Positions 24,801 to 38,500 of a DNA stretch of 64,000 nucleotides are shown here, one piece after another. The notes under the pieces were generated by a model. The model was not told the origin of the DNA. It made no database searches and saw nothing but the letters and a program-made list of their open reading frames with translations. The stretch is from Tubiluchus corallicola (lineage: Eukaryota > Priapulida > Priapulimorpha > Priapulimorphida > Tubiluchidae). Each line of letters starts with the position of its first letter. Within the stretch, counting starts at the first letter, position 1. Both the position numbers and the translations under genes were made by a program. Location: contig JAQGDQ010000156.1 of the NCBI GenBank assembly GCA_030141605.1, positions 186,001-250,000 on the forward strand, read 5' to 3'.

Positions 24801-27800
24801 TTTCCCGCATGCTGTTTGGTCAAAATTTCGAAAAAATCGTGAGTTGGGTCCGGGAAAACGCCCGTTGCGGGACGCCGTGGCCCTCTCGCGAATTCTAAAT
24901 ATGCCTACTACACCCAACGCTGAACGGGCTATCTATCCATAGCCAGCACCACCCTCGGCCCATTCCAGTTCTTCAGAAATAAGAGGTATGAGTTTTGCAA
25001 AAAACGGCCGAAAAAGGGCCATTTTTGGGGGGTTTTCGCCCCCCGTTCCTCCCGGTGGGCCCGATTCGAAAAATAAACCATCAATGAGAAGACACTAGAT
25101 CGAGACCTTTCGTTTGATATATAGATCGCCGCAAATGGTGCCGTCGTCGAAGCTGTAGCCTCGAATCTTATATATATATATATATATAAATATATTAAGA
25201 TACCAAGAATATTAATATAAGAGTATAGATAACATTTTTATCTTAATAATCAAAAATAAACTAAAGCGATGAAATTTTAATTATTTATTGACAGTTACCA
25301 CTTCCATGTTGAGAAATAGCTAAAAAAGCTTGATACAGGCTGGCAGATGTAACATTGTCACTGAAGAAATATTCAAGGCCTCCTGTTCTGTTCGATAGTA
25401 TTTCTAAATTGTTGGTTGCGATTGATGTAATTGCAATTGTGTGCACGATTACATGTTCCTTAACAACCTGAAAAGATATGGTTCAACATTAGCCTTGAAT
25501 TAAAAGGCTGAAGAATCTGCAAAAGCAGTGAAATGGCAAGAAAAGCGGTTCCATTGCGTGGAGCAGTTCCTTTTTAGCCACCTACATCAATATCTACATA
25601 GCTGTGTTATATATAGTGTTTAGCTACTTTGGCTTAGATACATAAGCACGACCACAAAATTTAGCGAGATACGTGTGAATGTATTTGAATGGAAAAACTC
25701 CATTTTAAAAATAATTTCATCGAATTCAACTCTTTCTCTTCTCCTTCTCAACCACACCCCATTTTTTTAGGAATTCTGTCCTGCAATCAATACATTTTAT
25801 CTTCATCAGCCTGTCTACCAATGTCCATGGCTCTGTTTAAAGCAGGACTGACCTCACAAATGCCTTGTAAATTCCTCCTCCACTCCCAAGTGAACTTGTA
25901 GATTTTGCACGCCAAAGTTGCACAGGTCTGCCAACATTAGGCAGCACTTGGGTTAAACATCGAACGTTCGAGTTCGATTCGAAAAATTTTCTTAATTCGA
26001 ATTCGATTTGAATAATTCACCACCTTCAACTACATACGTTCTTTATCATTCAAACGCTGTTGAGACAGCATGCAAACAGCACGATTTCTGTGCACAGTTT
26101 TTAAACAAATATTGGTGTTTTTACTGCAAATCAAAATCAAGTAATATGCATGATATTTGTGAGACTGCTTTTTATATATTCGAAAATCGTATTCAATTTG
26201 GATTTGAAATCTTCAAATTCTTTTTTATTCGAGTTAAAAAATCAGAAGTTCAATTCGATTTGAATTGGCTTTCTAGTAGACAATGCCCACCCCTCCCAGC
26301 ACTCCAATGCATGCAGCAAGATTTCAAGCGGAGATGAAAACATTGAAAGAAAGAGGATGCTCAAAGGGTTTTCAAACGTCAATACAAATTAAACAAATGA
26401 CAGAAACCAAGGGACAGGCTTGGTCAGTGGACTAGTATGATAATTACCTCATCTATTATGTCACTGATGAATGGATCACTGTTCTCTTCTCCGTCACTCA
26501 TAACAATTAGATAGCTACCCTTGATGTTTTGTGCACCTTGTTTTGATAGTACTTCTAATCCCTTCAGCACTCCTGCAGATATATCGCATGTATTAGTGGG
26601 CTTCTATATTATGCTGATCATTACAAGATCTATCGTGAAATCCAAAGATTGGAGTCCACGTACGAGTAAGGCGTGATGCATGATCCATGATGTGTATTGC
26701 ATATACAACAGTTTGTACTTGAACATATATTTTCTATGTGTACGTTACGCGCTCTCCATGCAGAGGGGAAACTTTTCTTGCTTAGGTGATTTGGCGAATT
26801 TTCAAGATTTCGGTGACCAGTCTCCCGACTGGCTTCCTGGTCGGGTGAGTTTTGGTCACTTCAGGACCTACCCACACAAATATTTCTACCACTTGAGCTT
26901 TTGAAAGTGGAAGAAGTGCATATTTATGTTGTTCTACATTTACTTGCAGTTCCTTCACTAAGTGATGATACATGCCATATTGTTCTCTCCCCTGCAAAAT
27001 GTTAGGCACCCAAATGTGTTGCTTCTGTTAAAATCTTCTAATGACACAATGGTAAGCTAATGCCCACCACTCTGATTATTTGATTATTTCTTGATCATGA
27101 TTTGAAAATTCGATAAACTTCCACTTATTATTACTTGCAATTACAGTTTCAGACAGTGCATTGCTGGCTGTGACCCCAGATGTGCACAGCAGTCCTACCT
27201 TAATTACTTACACTAGACAATACTCAGATTTTTTTGCTTACCTGCCCCAATAGATGTACTTCCATATGCACTGTCAGGCAGTGCATTGCTGAGTGTGACT
27301 GTAGTTGTGTTATCAATAAGCAACATTTCCGATAGGATGGATGCATCATTTGAAAAATTCGCTATGCCCAGTTCTTCCTCATTAGGGATCATGGTCATTA
27401 TGTAATCATATGCCGCCTGTGAACAAATTTTATGTAAATTTTATACATGCACATGCGTTAGTGAGTAAAGTTAAGTTAAATCTACTACATTTTATTACCA
27501 GTTTTATAGGATATTTTTCATGACAGTATAAGACAACATAGTATAAACACTGTGCAGTATAAAATTTGCTATGGCTGTTACTTAATAGTGAAACTCCTTT
27601 ACATACGTCATTGACTTTAGTAAGCCGTCCACTATCCATGCTCCCTGATGTGTCTATAACTAATACTGATGATTTCTTAGATGATGCTGCCCTCTTCACG
27701 TATCTAAATTGCGTCATAATTTTGGTAATGTTTTCATTTGGTGGGTTTGCACCATGTGCAAAGTCTGGATGTTCCATTATGACCTACAAGAAGTGAACAT

Positions 27801-30800
27801 TTTTTTCACAAATTACTGCACACTGCCGTATGCCAACGGTTCTCTAAAAATTTTTAGGTTTTAATTGCAGAGATAATTTTTTTCCAACCAAAAATATTAA
27901 TGTAAGTTTAGTGACAACCCATTGTTTTTAGGGTTGTAAGAGTCAGCCAAATAGCCCCATCATAGTAAATGCACTACCAGCTTCTTTGCTATTATTTCAA
28001 GTTCTTAAATGCATCAATATAACTTACAGTCCAGACTGATTTCTTATCACATTGTCGATTCTGCTCATTTGGAGAATTCCTGTTGTGGTGCGTGTCATCG
28101 CAGAATTCAACTATCTGAAAACGTGAAAACGTTGTTGATAGTGTCAGAAAGTATGGCTTCTTTACACTAACCAAATAAAGTTGTTTATATCTTTGTTTTG
28201 TTTTGTTTTTTATCCAGGGGCATAGCCAGGTTCTAAAGTTAAAGGGAGCAAGCATGTAAAAAAGGTGCTGTGGCATATGAAGCAATTACATGTTTGTCTA
28301 TGCCACATTATCAATGTATGACAAGAGTGTATTATAATTAGATGTGGGGGCAATTTGATCCTTGGTTCAGTCGGTCAATCTTGACAAATGGGTTGCGTAA
28401 AAGCATGCTCATTTCAAAAACACGGGAAGCAGTTGTTCAAATAAAGTAATAAGGCAAGTTGTTGAAAAGGTGCAAATTTTGAAAGATGTGCTCAGCCGGA
28501 GCGGTTTCTTCCCTTGCTCCCGTATTAGCTACGCCACTAGTTTTGACCTCACCTGCTCACTTCCAGTGTTATACATGAGGGAAGAAGTAACTGTCGGTGT
28601 TCCTTGAAAATTTGGAACAAAATAGCATTCATCTGGTTCCTGATGTGGCTGACACGGGTGATCAGTAGCTATGTCGAAGAACTCACCTACATTAATCAAT
28701 AATAATGTTCATTTGAATCGTATCTATCAACGAAGTGCAACTTAGTGATCAAATGATGGATTGTGAAGCTTGTAAAGCCACATGAATTTAGCATAAATGT
28801 GCAACTGGATACATTATTTGTACACTTAAGGTAAGTGCATTACCTCCAATGTCTTTGCTACATCGTACACCCTGAAGCATCCCGTTATCAGCAGCGTAAA
28901 CACTTGGTTCATCAATACCAGCAAACTCATCAAAAACGCCCCAACGAAGATGTGCCCATTCATGTACCAGCACCTAGAAATGCATTCACCAATTTTACCA
29001 TGCAGGTGCAAATTAAACCATTAAGTGCTTTTCAAGAATTACCAGGTAAAGACAATTTATATATTCTAACGTTTGACATACATGTACTCACCTGTCCATA
29101 CGACCCAAACATGATTGCTCGGTTGTCATCATATATATAGTCAGGTGTTAAGTGCATATACTCTCCCGACTGTCCACATGGTCTCATCGTAACAGTAAAG
29201 GGTCGATCTGTGGTGGGGAAGTTAGGATCTGGAGTTTTGATTCTTATGTCAGCAGTGTCGTAAGTGTATGAAGCATCGTCGCATGTGTTGTTTGGACACG
29301 TATAATTCCATGACTGAGGCAGTAGTATTGTGACTTCTCTTATGTAAGCCCGATTCCTAGAAAAGCCAAATGATTTCCACAGTTATGTGCTTAACACCGG
29401 TAGAAGAGAGATAAGTATTTTTGTAACACTTTGGCCCTGCATTTTACGAAACACTTTTATTTTTGTAGCTTGATTGTTGTTATTATTTTACTTACTTTGT
29501 AGCTTGAAAGAGTGTCATGGACATTTCAGTAAACACATGTTCAATTCGAGACAAAAGGTGGTAGTCTTCAGGCACATTAACATCAAGAGCAAGACGAACA
29601 TCCGTGTAGCCATTGTCTTTCAGAGTTATGGCATAACCCCCATAAAGCCATGCACTCCACCAAAATGTAACAAAAATTAATACACGATCCATCACTTTCA
29701 GAGAGTACCTAAAGTCTGTTTTACAAGTTAATGGCAGATATTTCTTGCTCCTCTTATATAGGTCTGATAAGCATCCGTATTTATTTAGGACAAAAACTTG
29801 GTGTGCTGCTCTTTGCTTGCCTACCTTTGAAAATTTCATCACTGAGTCACTTACATGTGTTTAAACAAGAATTCGCATTTATTATTTCTATATCCGGGAA
29901 GAGATTTTTGAAGTTCAAAGAAATTCCCAAAAAATTTCCCCAAAAATTTCTATATTATATTCATTACGTTTTTGGTTTTTTGTTTATATCGTAGATTGTT
30001 TACTACATACTATATATGGTTTACTCTACTGTTTTATGTGTTTGACGTCATAGATTTTTCCTTGAACTCACATTTTAGATTTAACTAATTTGTAACGACA
30101 GCCAAATCACATTTGTGTGATGTGATCCTCGTTTAAACTTTAAGCTCAAAAATTTACAGGCCAACATTTTTAGATATTATAAATATACTGCATTTTCATG
30201 AATTATTTATTAACTTTCTTTCCTACTTTAACTGAAGTGGAGTTTCTAAGTTTCTAAATGCATGAAGGAATATAAACAGAAACTAACGTGTTAATAGAGC
30301 AATTCATTTATAACAAAGTATGTTTTAAAATATAAAAATATAAAATACAAAAATATGAAAAATATATATAATACAATAATATAAAAAGCATAAAGTAATT
30401 TGCACCAGAATTATAAAGTTCTTTGGTGAAATAAAAGGGAATAACTGTCACCTTGCGTTATAGTGTTTTAAGGATGAGTTCAACCTCTGGTTTCTTTTCA
30501 TACTGCAACATCAGCAAGTGATCTAACATTTTATGTGAATAAGCTGCCATTGCGGTTTTGTATAATGACATCAGGTTTTTTGTTCAGTACGTCTGTTTAT
30601 CTAGGCCAGTGTTTGGCGTGTTTGTTAAAATTCATAAATTAACTCTGCTACACTAGTACTTTGTTAGTTCCTGGTAGAACATTGGACAGTACATCTCATG
30701 TTATGTATGCAGACAAATAAAAAAATATATAGCAGAAAAGACTTTGCACTTGAGTATAAAATCTAATCTTATCAACTTGCTAAATTATGAAATGCTGATG

Positions 30801-33800
30801 CAGGCTCACCCACACAATAAACACAACTTTGTAAGAACACGCGTGTTGGGAAATTACCAAAAATTTAATGTACATTACTTTGCTAGATTCATTTGCTATC
30901 TAATTACAAAAATAAAATGTAAGTTTAAAAAGATAATAAGTACTACATTTGAGTTTATCTGTCCTATGCAGGATGGATGTGTATATATATATATATATAT
31001 ATATCGCACCATCGTTAAAATAGATGGCTGGAGGCAATTTTAAGGGCAGTCGCTCATCCATTTACTATCAGGGTCATTGCTCTTAACTTTCACAGCCGTG
31101 CATCTGTTTGAAGTGGCAACTAATTCTAGAGAATGGAGAATAACATACGATATGAGCTCATTTTCAGTATTTACTAGATTATATGTCAAAGCAAATTGGT
31201 TAAGCTTCTTGTTTTCTTATATTTCTAATGGGTTTTATGATTGCAGGTTATCGTGTCGAGATTTTGAATGTTGAAGCACCTTACATTCACCAGTATCTTG
31301 CTGATGGAGAGAAAGTGTCAGAGTATGCGGTAAAAGTTTCATACATTGCCACTTCCAGCCAGGTCGTTGGAATTTCTTCGATAAAACCATCAAATTCAGA
31401 TTTCAAAACTGCATTGAGCCAGAATGGTAAAACATTCTTTTATCATGCTAGTCATTCTATAGGTTTTGCATGGTTATGAATTCACTATGTATTATGATTC
31501 TAATGGTTACGATAATAATTGTACAGATTATTTTATGGCATGTAAACAAGAACTAATAAGTTGCATCATTAGACTTTGTATTATTTGCATTTATAAGTTA
31601 ATACTATGAAAAAATCCATATCCATATAGAATTGAAATCTTTTTGCATATAATTATATGCTTTACATAATGATTTTATTCATTTTACAAAATTTACATGG
31701 CGGATTATTTATGTACAGCTGTATTTTTACGAATTCAAAAATTGTGCGACGATTAATTTAACATTGACTACAGAAATGCAGGATTTTCAAGGAACAAACA
31801 TCAGAACGAACGAGCGCACAGACGAATAATATTCATAAACGAATGAGCAATAGCGTTTCCTTGGTAGGTTCGCAAACACTTTGCAAGTAGTGACAGTGTA
31901 TTAATAAAATTCCACGAAATACTTAGGAGACAGACAGCAGATTACCCAGAACAGCTAATTTGCACATAATGCATCTACAGCAAACAGATTCGTGCCAAGA
32001 ATGCACAAGGATCCATGTGGCCCAACATTTGTAGATTCTTAAGATGTGTGGTTTTTAATTGATAACTTTGATAGATTAATGTACAGAAATAAAATAGTGG
32101 AATGAGGCTAAGATGGCAAGATTAGTTCACCTTGACATGGGCTTTTGGGGCGAGAAGGAAACGTGATTGGCTGTAGAGGTGCCCAAAGTAGGGGTAAATT
32201 ACCCCCCGGGGTAATATGGTTTTTTTGGGGGGGCAACGGGCACCCCTCTGAAAATTTTTAAAACTTCGCTCGGAATGCATTTTACGTAGTTTTCTTCTTG
32301 AAGAGACTGCCTCCGGCAGGCAACACTGTGTCATGGGGTCCATCATTCGCATGTTCCCACGATCTCTGGTGCGATCCTGGGGAGAAGTCAAAGTTCACGA
32401 TTGTTTCTTTGGTTTCTTCTCTATCGACATTTCTGCACAGCGTTTAGAGTTTAGAGAAAGCTAGGCCCCTTTTACTATCTCTCTATCTTTTTGATACTAA
32501 GGAAAAGTAAAATATTACTTGCCTAATTTGATTCTCTCTTGTTTCTTTTCCCAGAAAGGTGCTGTGAATGTGTGAACAAGGTTTTTCGTCCATAATGAAC
32601 ATGAAAACAAAGAAAAGAAATAGGTTGGACGTGGAAAGCGATGCACGCGTTGCTTTGAGCCTGACGAAACCCAGGATTGAGAAACTGGCGTCCGAAAAAC
32701 AGGCTCATCCCTCCCACTAACTGAGATTTTGTTGTTGTCATTCATTTCTTCTTGTTTTCGTTGGTTCGAGTAATAATTACTCGAACGAACCTGCTCACTC
32801 AGTAATGAGCAGGTTCAGTAATTGTAATTCTTGTTTTGGCAACAATACAACAACAACACCTGGAAATTTATTTATGTCACGAGCAAACATAAATAATTTT
32901 GCTTGCTTGTGGCATATACATGTGTTTACTTTTTGAGTTGGAGAAGTAGTACTAGGTGGGGGGTAATGGACACGACCGGGTTTCCCGATTTGGGTAACGG
33001 TCCGAGAAAGTTTGGGAACCACTGCTCTAAACCATCGCATTTCCATTCCTCTTGGCGGACCTGCATAAATGATGTGATCAGATTTATTTTGAAAAATTCT
33101 ATTGCTATCGTACATTAATCATAGAAGTCAGTTTCCGTGAGTAAGCAGTTGCTTGATTGGTGTTTCAGATTTGAAGTTTTGTGATTGCAAGCCGGTGAAA
33201 GCCAGGTACCTCTATGTTCACGGACGACCGGAGACGCTCAGTAATACGACTGTTGAACAGCAGATTAAACGCAGCTGGTTGAAACAGAATAAGAAAGGTA
33301 AGTCTAATTAGTCACCAAGTTGTGCTTTAGTAACAACAGCATTAAAGTTGAGAGATAGTAATGTGTATATAATTGATAACTCTTTGCATATACAGTCAAC
33401 CTAGGGTATAAGGTACTCGCTTATAAGAGACCACCGACACTGGTCCCAATTTTTTGTAACGTTTTTCCTGTGTAAAAACCTTAAGGTATTCGGATATAAG
33501 TGACTTTCGATTATAAGGGACGATATCTTCAGATCCTGTGTAATAGAAACCCAGGTAAATTACCTCGCATGTAAGGGGCCCTATGATCAAAGCGAAATTG
33601 ATCGATTTTTAACCTCAATTTTTCGCAAACTCAACCTTCGAACATCTCGGTTTCCTCGGTCACATATGTCTCGCATCACTGAAGGAGCTTCCATTTGCAT
33701 TGAATGTGTAGCAGTAATCCATAAAAATATGGGTAAAAGTACAGGTCTAGATACACCCTCGGTCTGATTCAACTTTGGCTATAAGGGAAATTGGATATAA

Positions 33801-35474
33801 TGGACGGTTTTTTCCGGTCCCGAGGTGTCCCTTATATCCGAGGTTGACTGTATCATTGATAACTCCTTGCATAAAGATTTTATTTATTTTAATAGATTTG
33901 CATGGCTGGTCATTTATGTTCACTTGTATTTTTACAAATTCAAAACTTTTTTGTGATGATCAGTTTAACATTGACTACATCGATTACAATGATTAGTCAC
34001 CAGGCAACACTTTAGTAACAAAAGTACTGAAGTTGAGAGATAGTAACAAAAATTTCAAATTTGAGAGATTATCACATCAAACTTTTCCGTGTGACAACAA
34101 TGTTTTTCGCATTTCTCTGCTTGGTGTTACTAATTAATAAAAATGATGTTGACTCTGCTTAAGTTTTTTATATGCAGTTTGGCTTACTTATGTTAAGTGA
34201 TTATAGTGAACTACAATATGGCACATTATGAAGAGTGATTTCCTTCATTATGAAAGATAACTTCGCAGAGTGTCTTGGCCAGATTTATAGCCAATCACAA
34301 TGATAGAAGTAGATGAGGTCATAATCCCAGCAGTTCATTCCCAAACCCAGTGTTGTTTAACTATTATAGCCAATTGTGCACTGTGACCATTCAGCCATTC
34401 CACTTGCCGTAAATTTTACAGCAGTGTTAATGCCCAGTGTTAATGCAACTGATGCTTCTCAGAGCGAGAATGAATGAATTGTTATTTTTCTTCGCCACCT
34501 TTCTCAAAGCATAAATACTTGCGAATTAAATCCTTCGGTACTACATACATTGGCACTGTTTAATTATTTTTCGAATCGTAGCATTCATTAATCGTGTCTC
34601 TCAAACAGGCTCTCCATCTGCTGATGGCTGGATGACTGAGATAGTCGACACTGACGCGAACCTCATAACAACCTCAAAGTAAGTGCCTTAGCTTTTATGT
34701 GTTTAGACTATTTCCATTAGTAAACCTTGCTGTATATTGAAGTTCCAGAACATGTCGTCTTATTGCACACGTAGACTGTGTAAACAGTAACACGGTATAA
34801 AACTAGTAAATTTAAGCTCCCACGATGATCGTTGTGCGCAGCCATTTTAGATGTATGTCGTTTAAAACTAGCTTAAACAACATTGAGTAAAGTTCGAAAA
34901 AATAATCAGATCATTGCAAGTCCACTCTTTGCTAACTAAGCAAAAGTGCACATTATTTTAAGTTGTCAGTAAGATCGATAAAGTGTTTATTGGTGAGTCA
35001 GTGATGCACACTGGGATAGTGGTGCGGTGCCGTTTTACTAGGTGGCACAAATAAAAATTATTAAGAATTTTCTTTCCCAATTACATAAGTCTTTCAAACA
35101 GGCATGCACATTGCTAAGTAATATAACTTTACAATGAAAGTTGTTTGCACCATGCTTTAAAATTATCTTTTCTTCCCCTTTCAAATGTTCACTGAAAAAA
35201 ATCACAAAGGCACACTCCAGTTGCTAGAAATTGTTTTAATATCAATTATTCTTCACACACGATTTTCCCCTTTGTGCTGAACTTTACTATTACAGTAGGT
35301 GGCTGAACTCTTGGTAAAACTAGCAAACATTCTGCTGAAATTATTAGCTTTTTTTGCTTCTTTTTGCAAAATTTATTTTCTCGATTGTAATGATTTAATC
35401 ACTTCTAGTTGTAAGATTTGTTGTGTGCAGTACACATCTTAACAATGTGAAAATCTCATACATTGTAAACCAGC

Positions 35475-35508
<34 letters not shown>

Positions 35509-38500
35509 TTCTTTATTTGTCATTAAAATGGTTCACTCATTATAATAAAATTGAGTAATCCTCAGCGTAATGTTAAAATAACAACACTGTTCAAGACAAA
35601 TGCGTCCAGTGCAGACTAAAAAAAACTAAAGTGCAAAACTAAGGCCTAATTATATACAATAAATGAACATATTTACAAACACCATATTAAAATATTTTTA
35701 CAAAACAATATTACAAAAGTACATTAAATTTTACATGACATATTTTACACAATATATACATTTAACGTGACACAATTAGCAGAAACATACTTTACATTAC
35801 ATAAATTTCACTCATTACATTTACACTATTTATACATTTGACATTACAAAACTAACATAACACGTATTAGATTACATAATTTTTTTAAAAATTTTACATT
35901 TTACATTTACATTTACATCAGTAAATCAGATTTGCCATTGAGGTTTCAAATTTATTTCCCTCAAATGCAGCAAATTTTTATTTCTTTCATGTTATTTCTG
36001 TTGCAGTGACCCGCTACTTAGACTGGCGGAAGCAACGAGTTTGTATGGAGCCTCGCCAGACTCCCTCTTTTTACAACCGCCATCCCTTAAGCAAGTATGT
36101 ACCGACATACAAGCATACATTTTACTGTATTATATGTAAAACAGTGTGTTATGTAATAGCAATTTTTTTAGAAACTGTTGATATCTCATTGTGGGTAAAT
36201 TTGGAAAATTTCAGCATTATCAAAATTTCCTGGTTTAAAATTATAGTAAGCTAACTTTCTGTGTTGCTCAGTCAGCAAAGATAAATATCAATAATTCTTC
36301 TACAGGTCAACGAAACGCTGCCGCCCAGCAATAAACTGTGTGACTGTCTACCTCGTCGAGACGTTGTCTTCTACACAAAGGGTGTATCATCACGTACCTT
36401 AGGACCCAGTTACACGTCTGCTCTGCAACAAGCCTGGGCTGATGCGAATAATGGTATGCTTGCATTTGGAATTCATACGGGATTTGAACCAAAGCGTTCG
36501 TGTAGACAGTTAATGCCTTAGACGTGAATAAGAATTAAGCAGACAATTGTCTGTATTGTAAATTGTGGCTTTGAATCAATATGTTTTGTTGTTTTCCTTC
36601 ATAGTTCTGTGTAAAATCACAGAATTGATAATTTTTTTGTGCAAAATGAAACCTCTTCCAAGTGTCTTAGTACATAATTAATAACTTAACTCCCACATAA
36701 TTGCTACTTAATTACTATTTAACTTTAAACCATTAATATTAATTCCTTTGACCGAGTCATTGCATCCCTCCAGCTTTTTTGAAAGTTGATGAAATCTATT
36801 AATAGCAATGCTGAAGGAGGAATTTATTTATTTATTTATTATATCTTTTTACATCAAACAGTGAATAAAATACTTATATGTTATATTACCAGGCTCCAGA
36901 TATATTACTAAGCAAACTCTGTACTTTGTTAATTCCTCATAATATTAGAATTTATAATCTGTCAACTAATTAACTCACTTACCTGCTTCATCATGGCAAT
37001 CATTACTTAAATATGACCGTTAATATTCAAGTATTTGAGCTTGTACAGAAATTTATATTTTTAACTAAACATTTCTATATTAGTTTATATTGATTACATA
37101 GTAATATTAATGTCATTCTCAACATTATGCTATGTATGTATCTGTACTGCTAGTAGTCATACTGTAATGCTTCAACTCTTTTTGACTGTCCGCATTCTAC
37201 TAAGTGTTACGTTTCATTGGCAAGAACATTTATCAGTTGTTAAAAACTGTCTGTTCAAACCGTATTGTAATGCTTGTATTTAATAAAAATATGTTTAAAC
37301 TGAATATTTATATTTAGGTTAAGAACAGTTATAAAATTATTGCAAAATTGAACCATGAAAAATATAAATTGATAGATTATTGATTATTTCAGATGTTATC
37401 ACTGCAAGAGAAGTGGTTATTGAAGATGTCAAATTTAACAGTGACAAGTATGTGGATAGAAATGGGTATGTTATTTCTTTTACATTCAACATGGATGTTA
37501 GAGCTTGTTTCTGATACTGTTGCAGCTCCTTTACTATTATGTCGTGTAGATTTGAACTGCTTCCTGTGATAGTTCATAAGTTAATTAGTTTATTAAAAAA
37601 TTATTGTTTGCATGCATGCGTTTTGGTGTCATAGTACTAGAAGTAGTCGTCGATTTACCAGCTGTGCGACTTAGTTAATTATACAAAACTAACGTAACTG
37701 TTGTTGGTTTTTTTAAACCAATTAACTTTAAATCACTGTTTCGATAAATTATTTGTAGGCTCCGCCGTACTTTCTGCGCGTACACGTGACGATTTCCATG
37801 TAGGGGCGCACAGCTAGAATGTACGCTTCCGACTTGTGTCCAGTTCGTCTTACAAGCAATCCGTCTGTTCTGATTGCGGTCGACAACTACCTGTATTTTG
37901 TTACGTTTTATTTAGTAGAAGCTTTATTGTTTTTTGCTTGATTTTTACCTGCTAATTCAATAGCAAACTTTTACAATTTCTTTGCCGTTTTGCAGGAATC
38001 CTTTAACCATGATAGAATATAAGGTAACAGTTAATGACAGCTTAACACCGCCGAGCTTAATCAGTGATCTGAAGGAACCACCAAGCGCTGTCAAAGCAGA
38101 AAGACTTACGAGTCAAGTCGGTAACCCTGTAGCCGTGTACGAGGGCACACCCATGTCACCACAGGCTGTCAGAACTGACGGGCCTGGTCACTGGGTAAGG
38201 TTTTGTTGTATAGCTGTGTAGTACATGGCTTTGTATGAGAATCAGTTTTCCTAAATTGTATTAGACACTAGTAAGATATCTGCTAAGAACTTCATTGTCA
38301 CGTCTTGATGCAAAAAACTGTAGATTCATATTTAACATTATAGTAATATTATAGGCTATCCCATAAGTCGCTATGCACTTTTGATTTTAATTTTCTTTTT
38401 AAATTTTTCTTCAATCTCAGCAAGCTCTTACATGAATGGGGCCATTAGCAATTGTTTTTAATTACTTTTAACTGCAACCTCATTGCTATGGCGATGACAG

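Larger units (their letters stand above)
16877..30982. repeat. Segmental duplication unit B (contains CLCA-B)
   Basis: This is the second copy of the CLCA unit. It starts at the same ATGGATTTCTAGC sequence as unit A and ends in the GGATGGATGTGTATAT sequence near 30982 that corresponds to the A/B junction. The extra length over unit A comes mainly from the 22745-25229 repeat insertion in the intron between exons 9 and 10, plus smaller insertions near 19140-19310 and 30560-30660. Confidence 0.9.
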
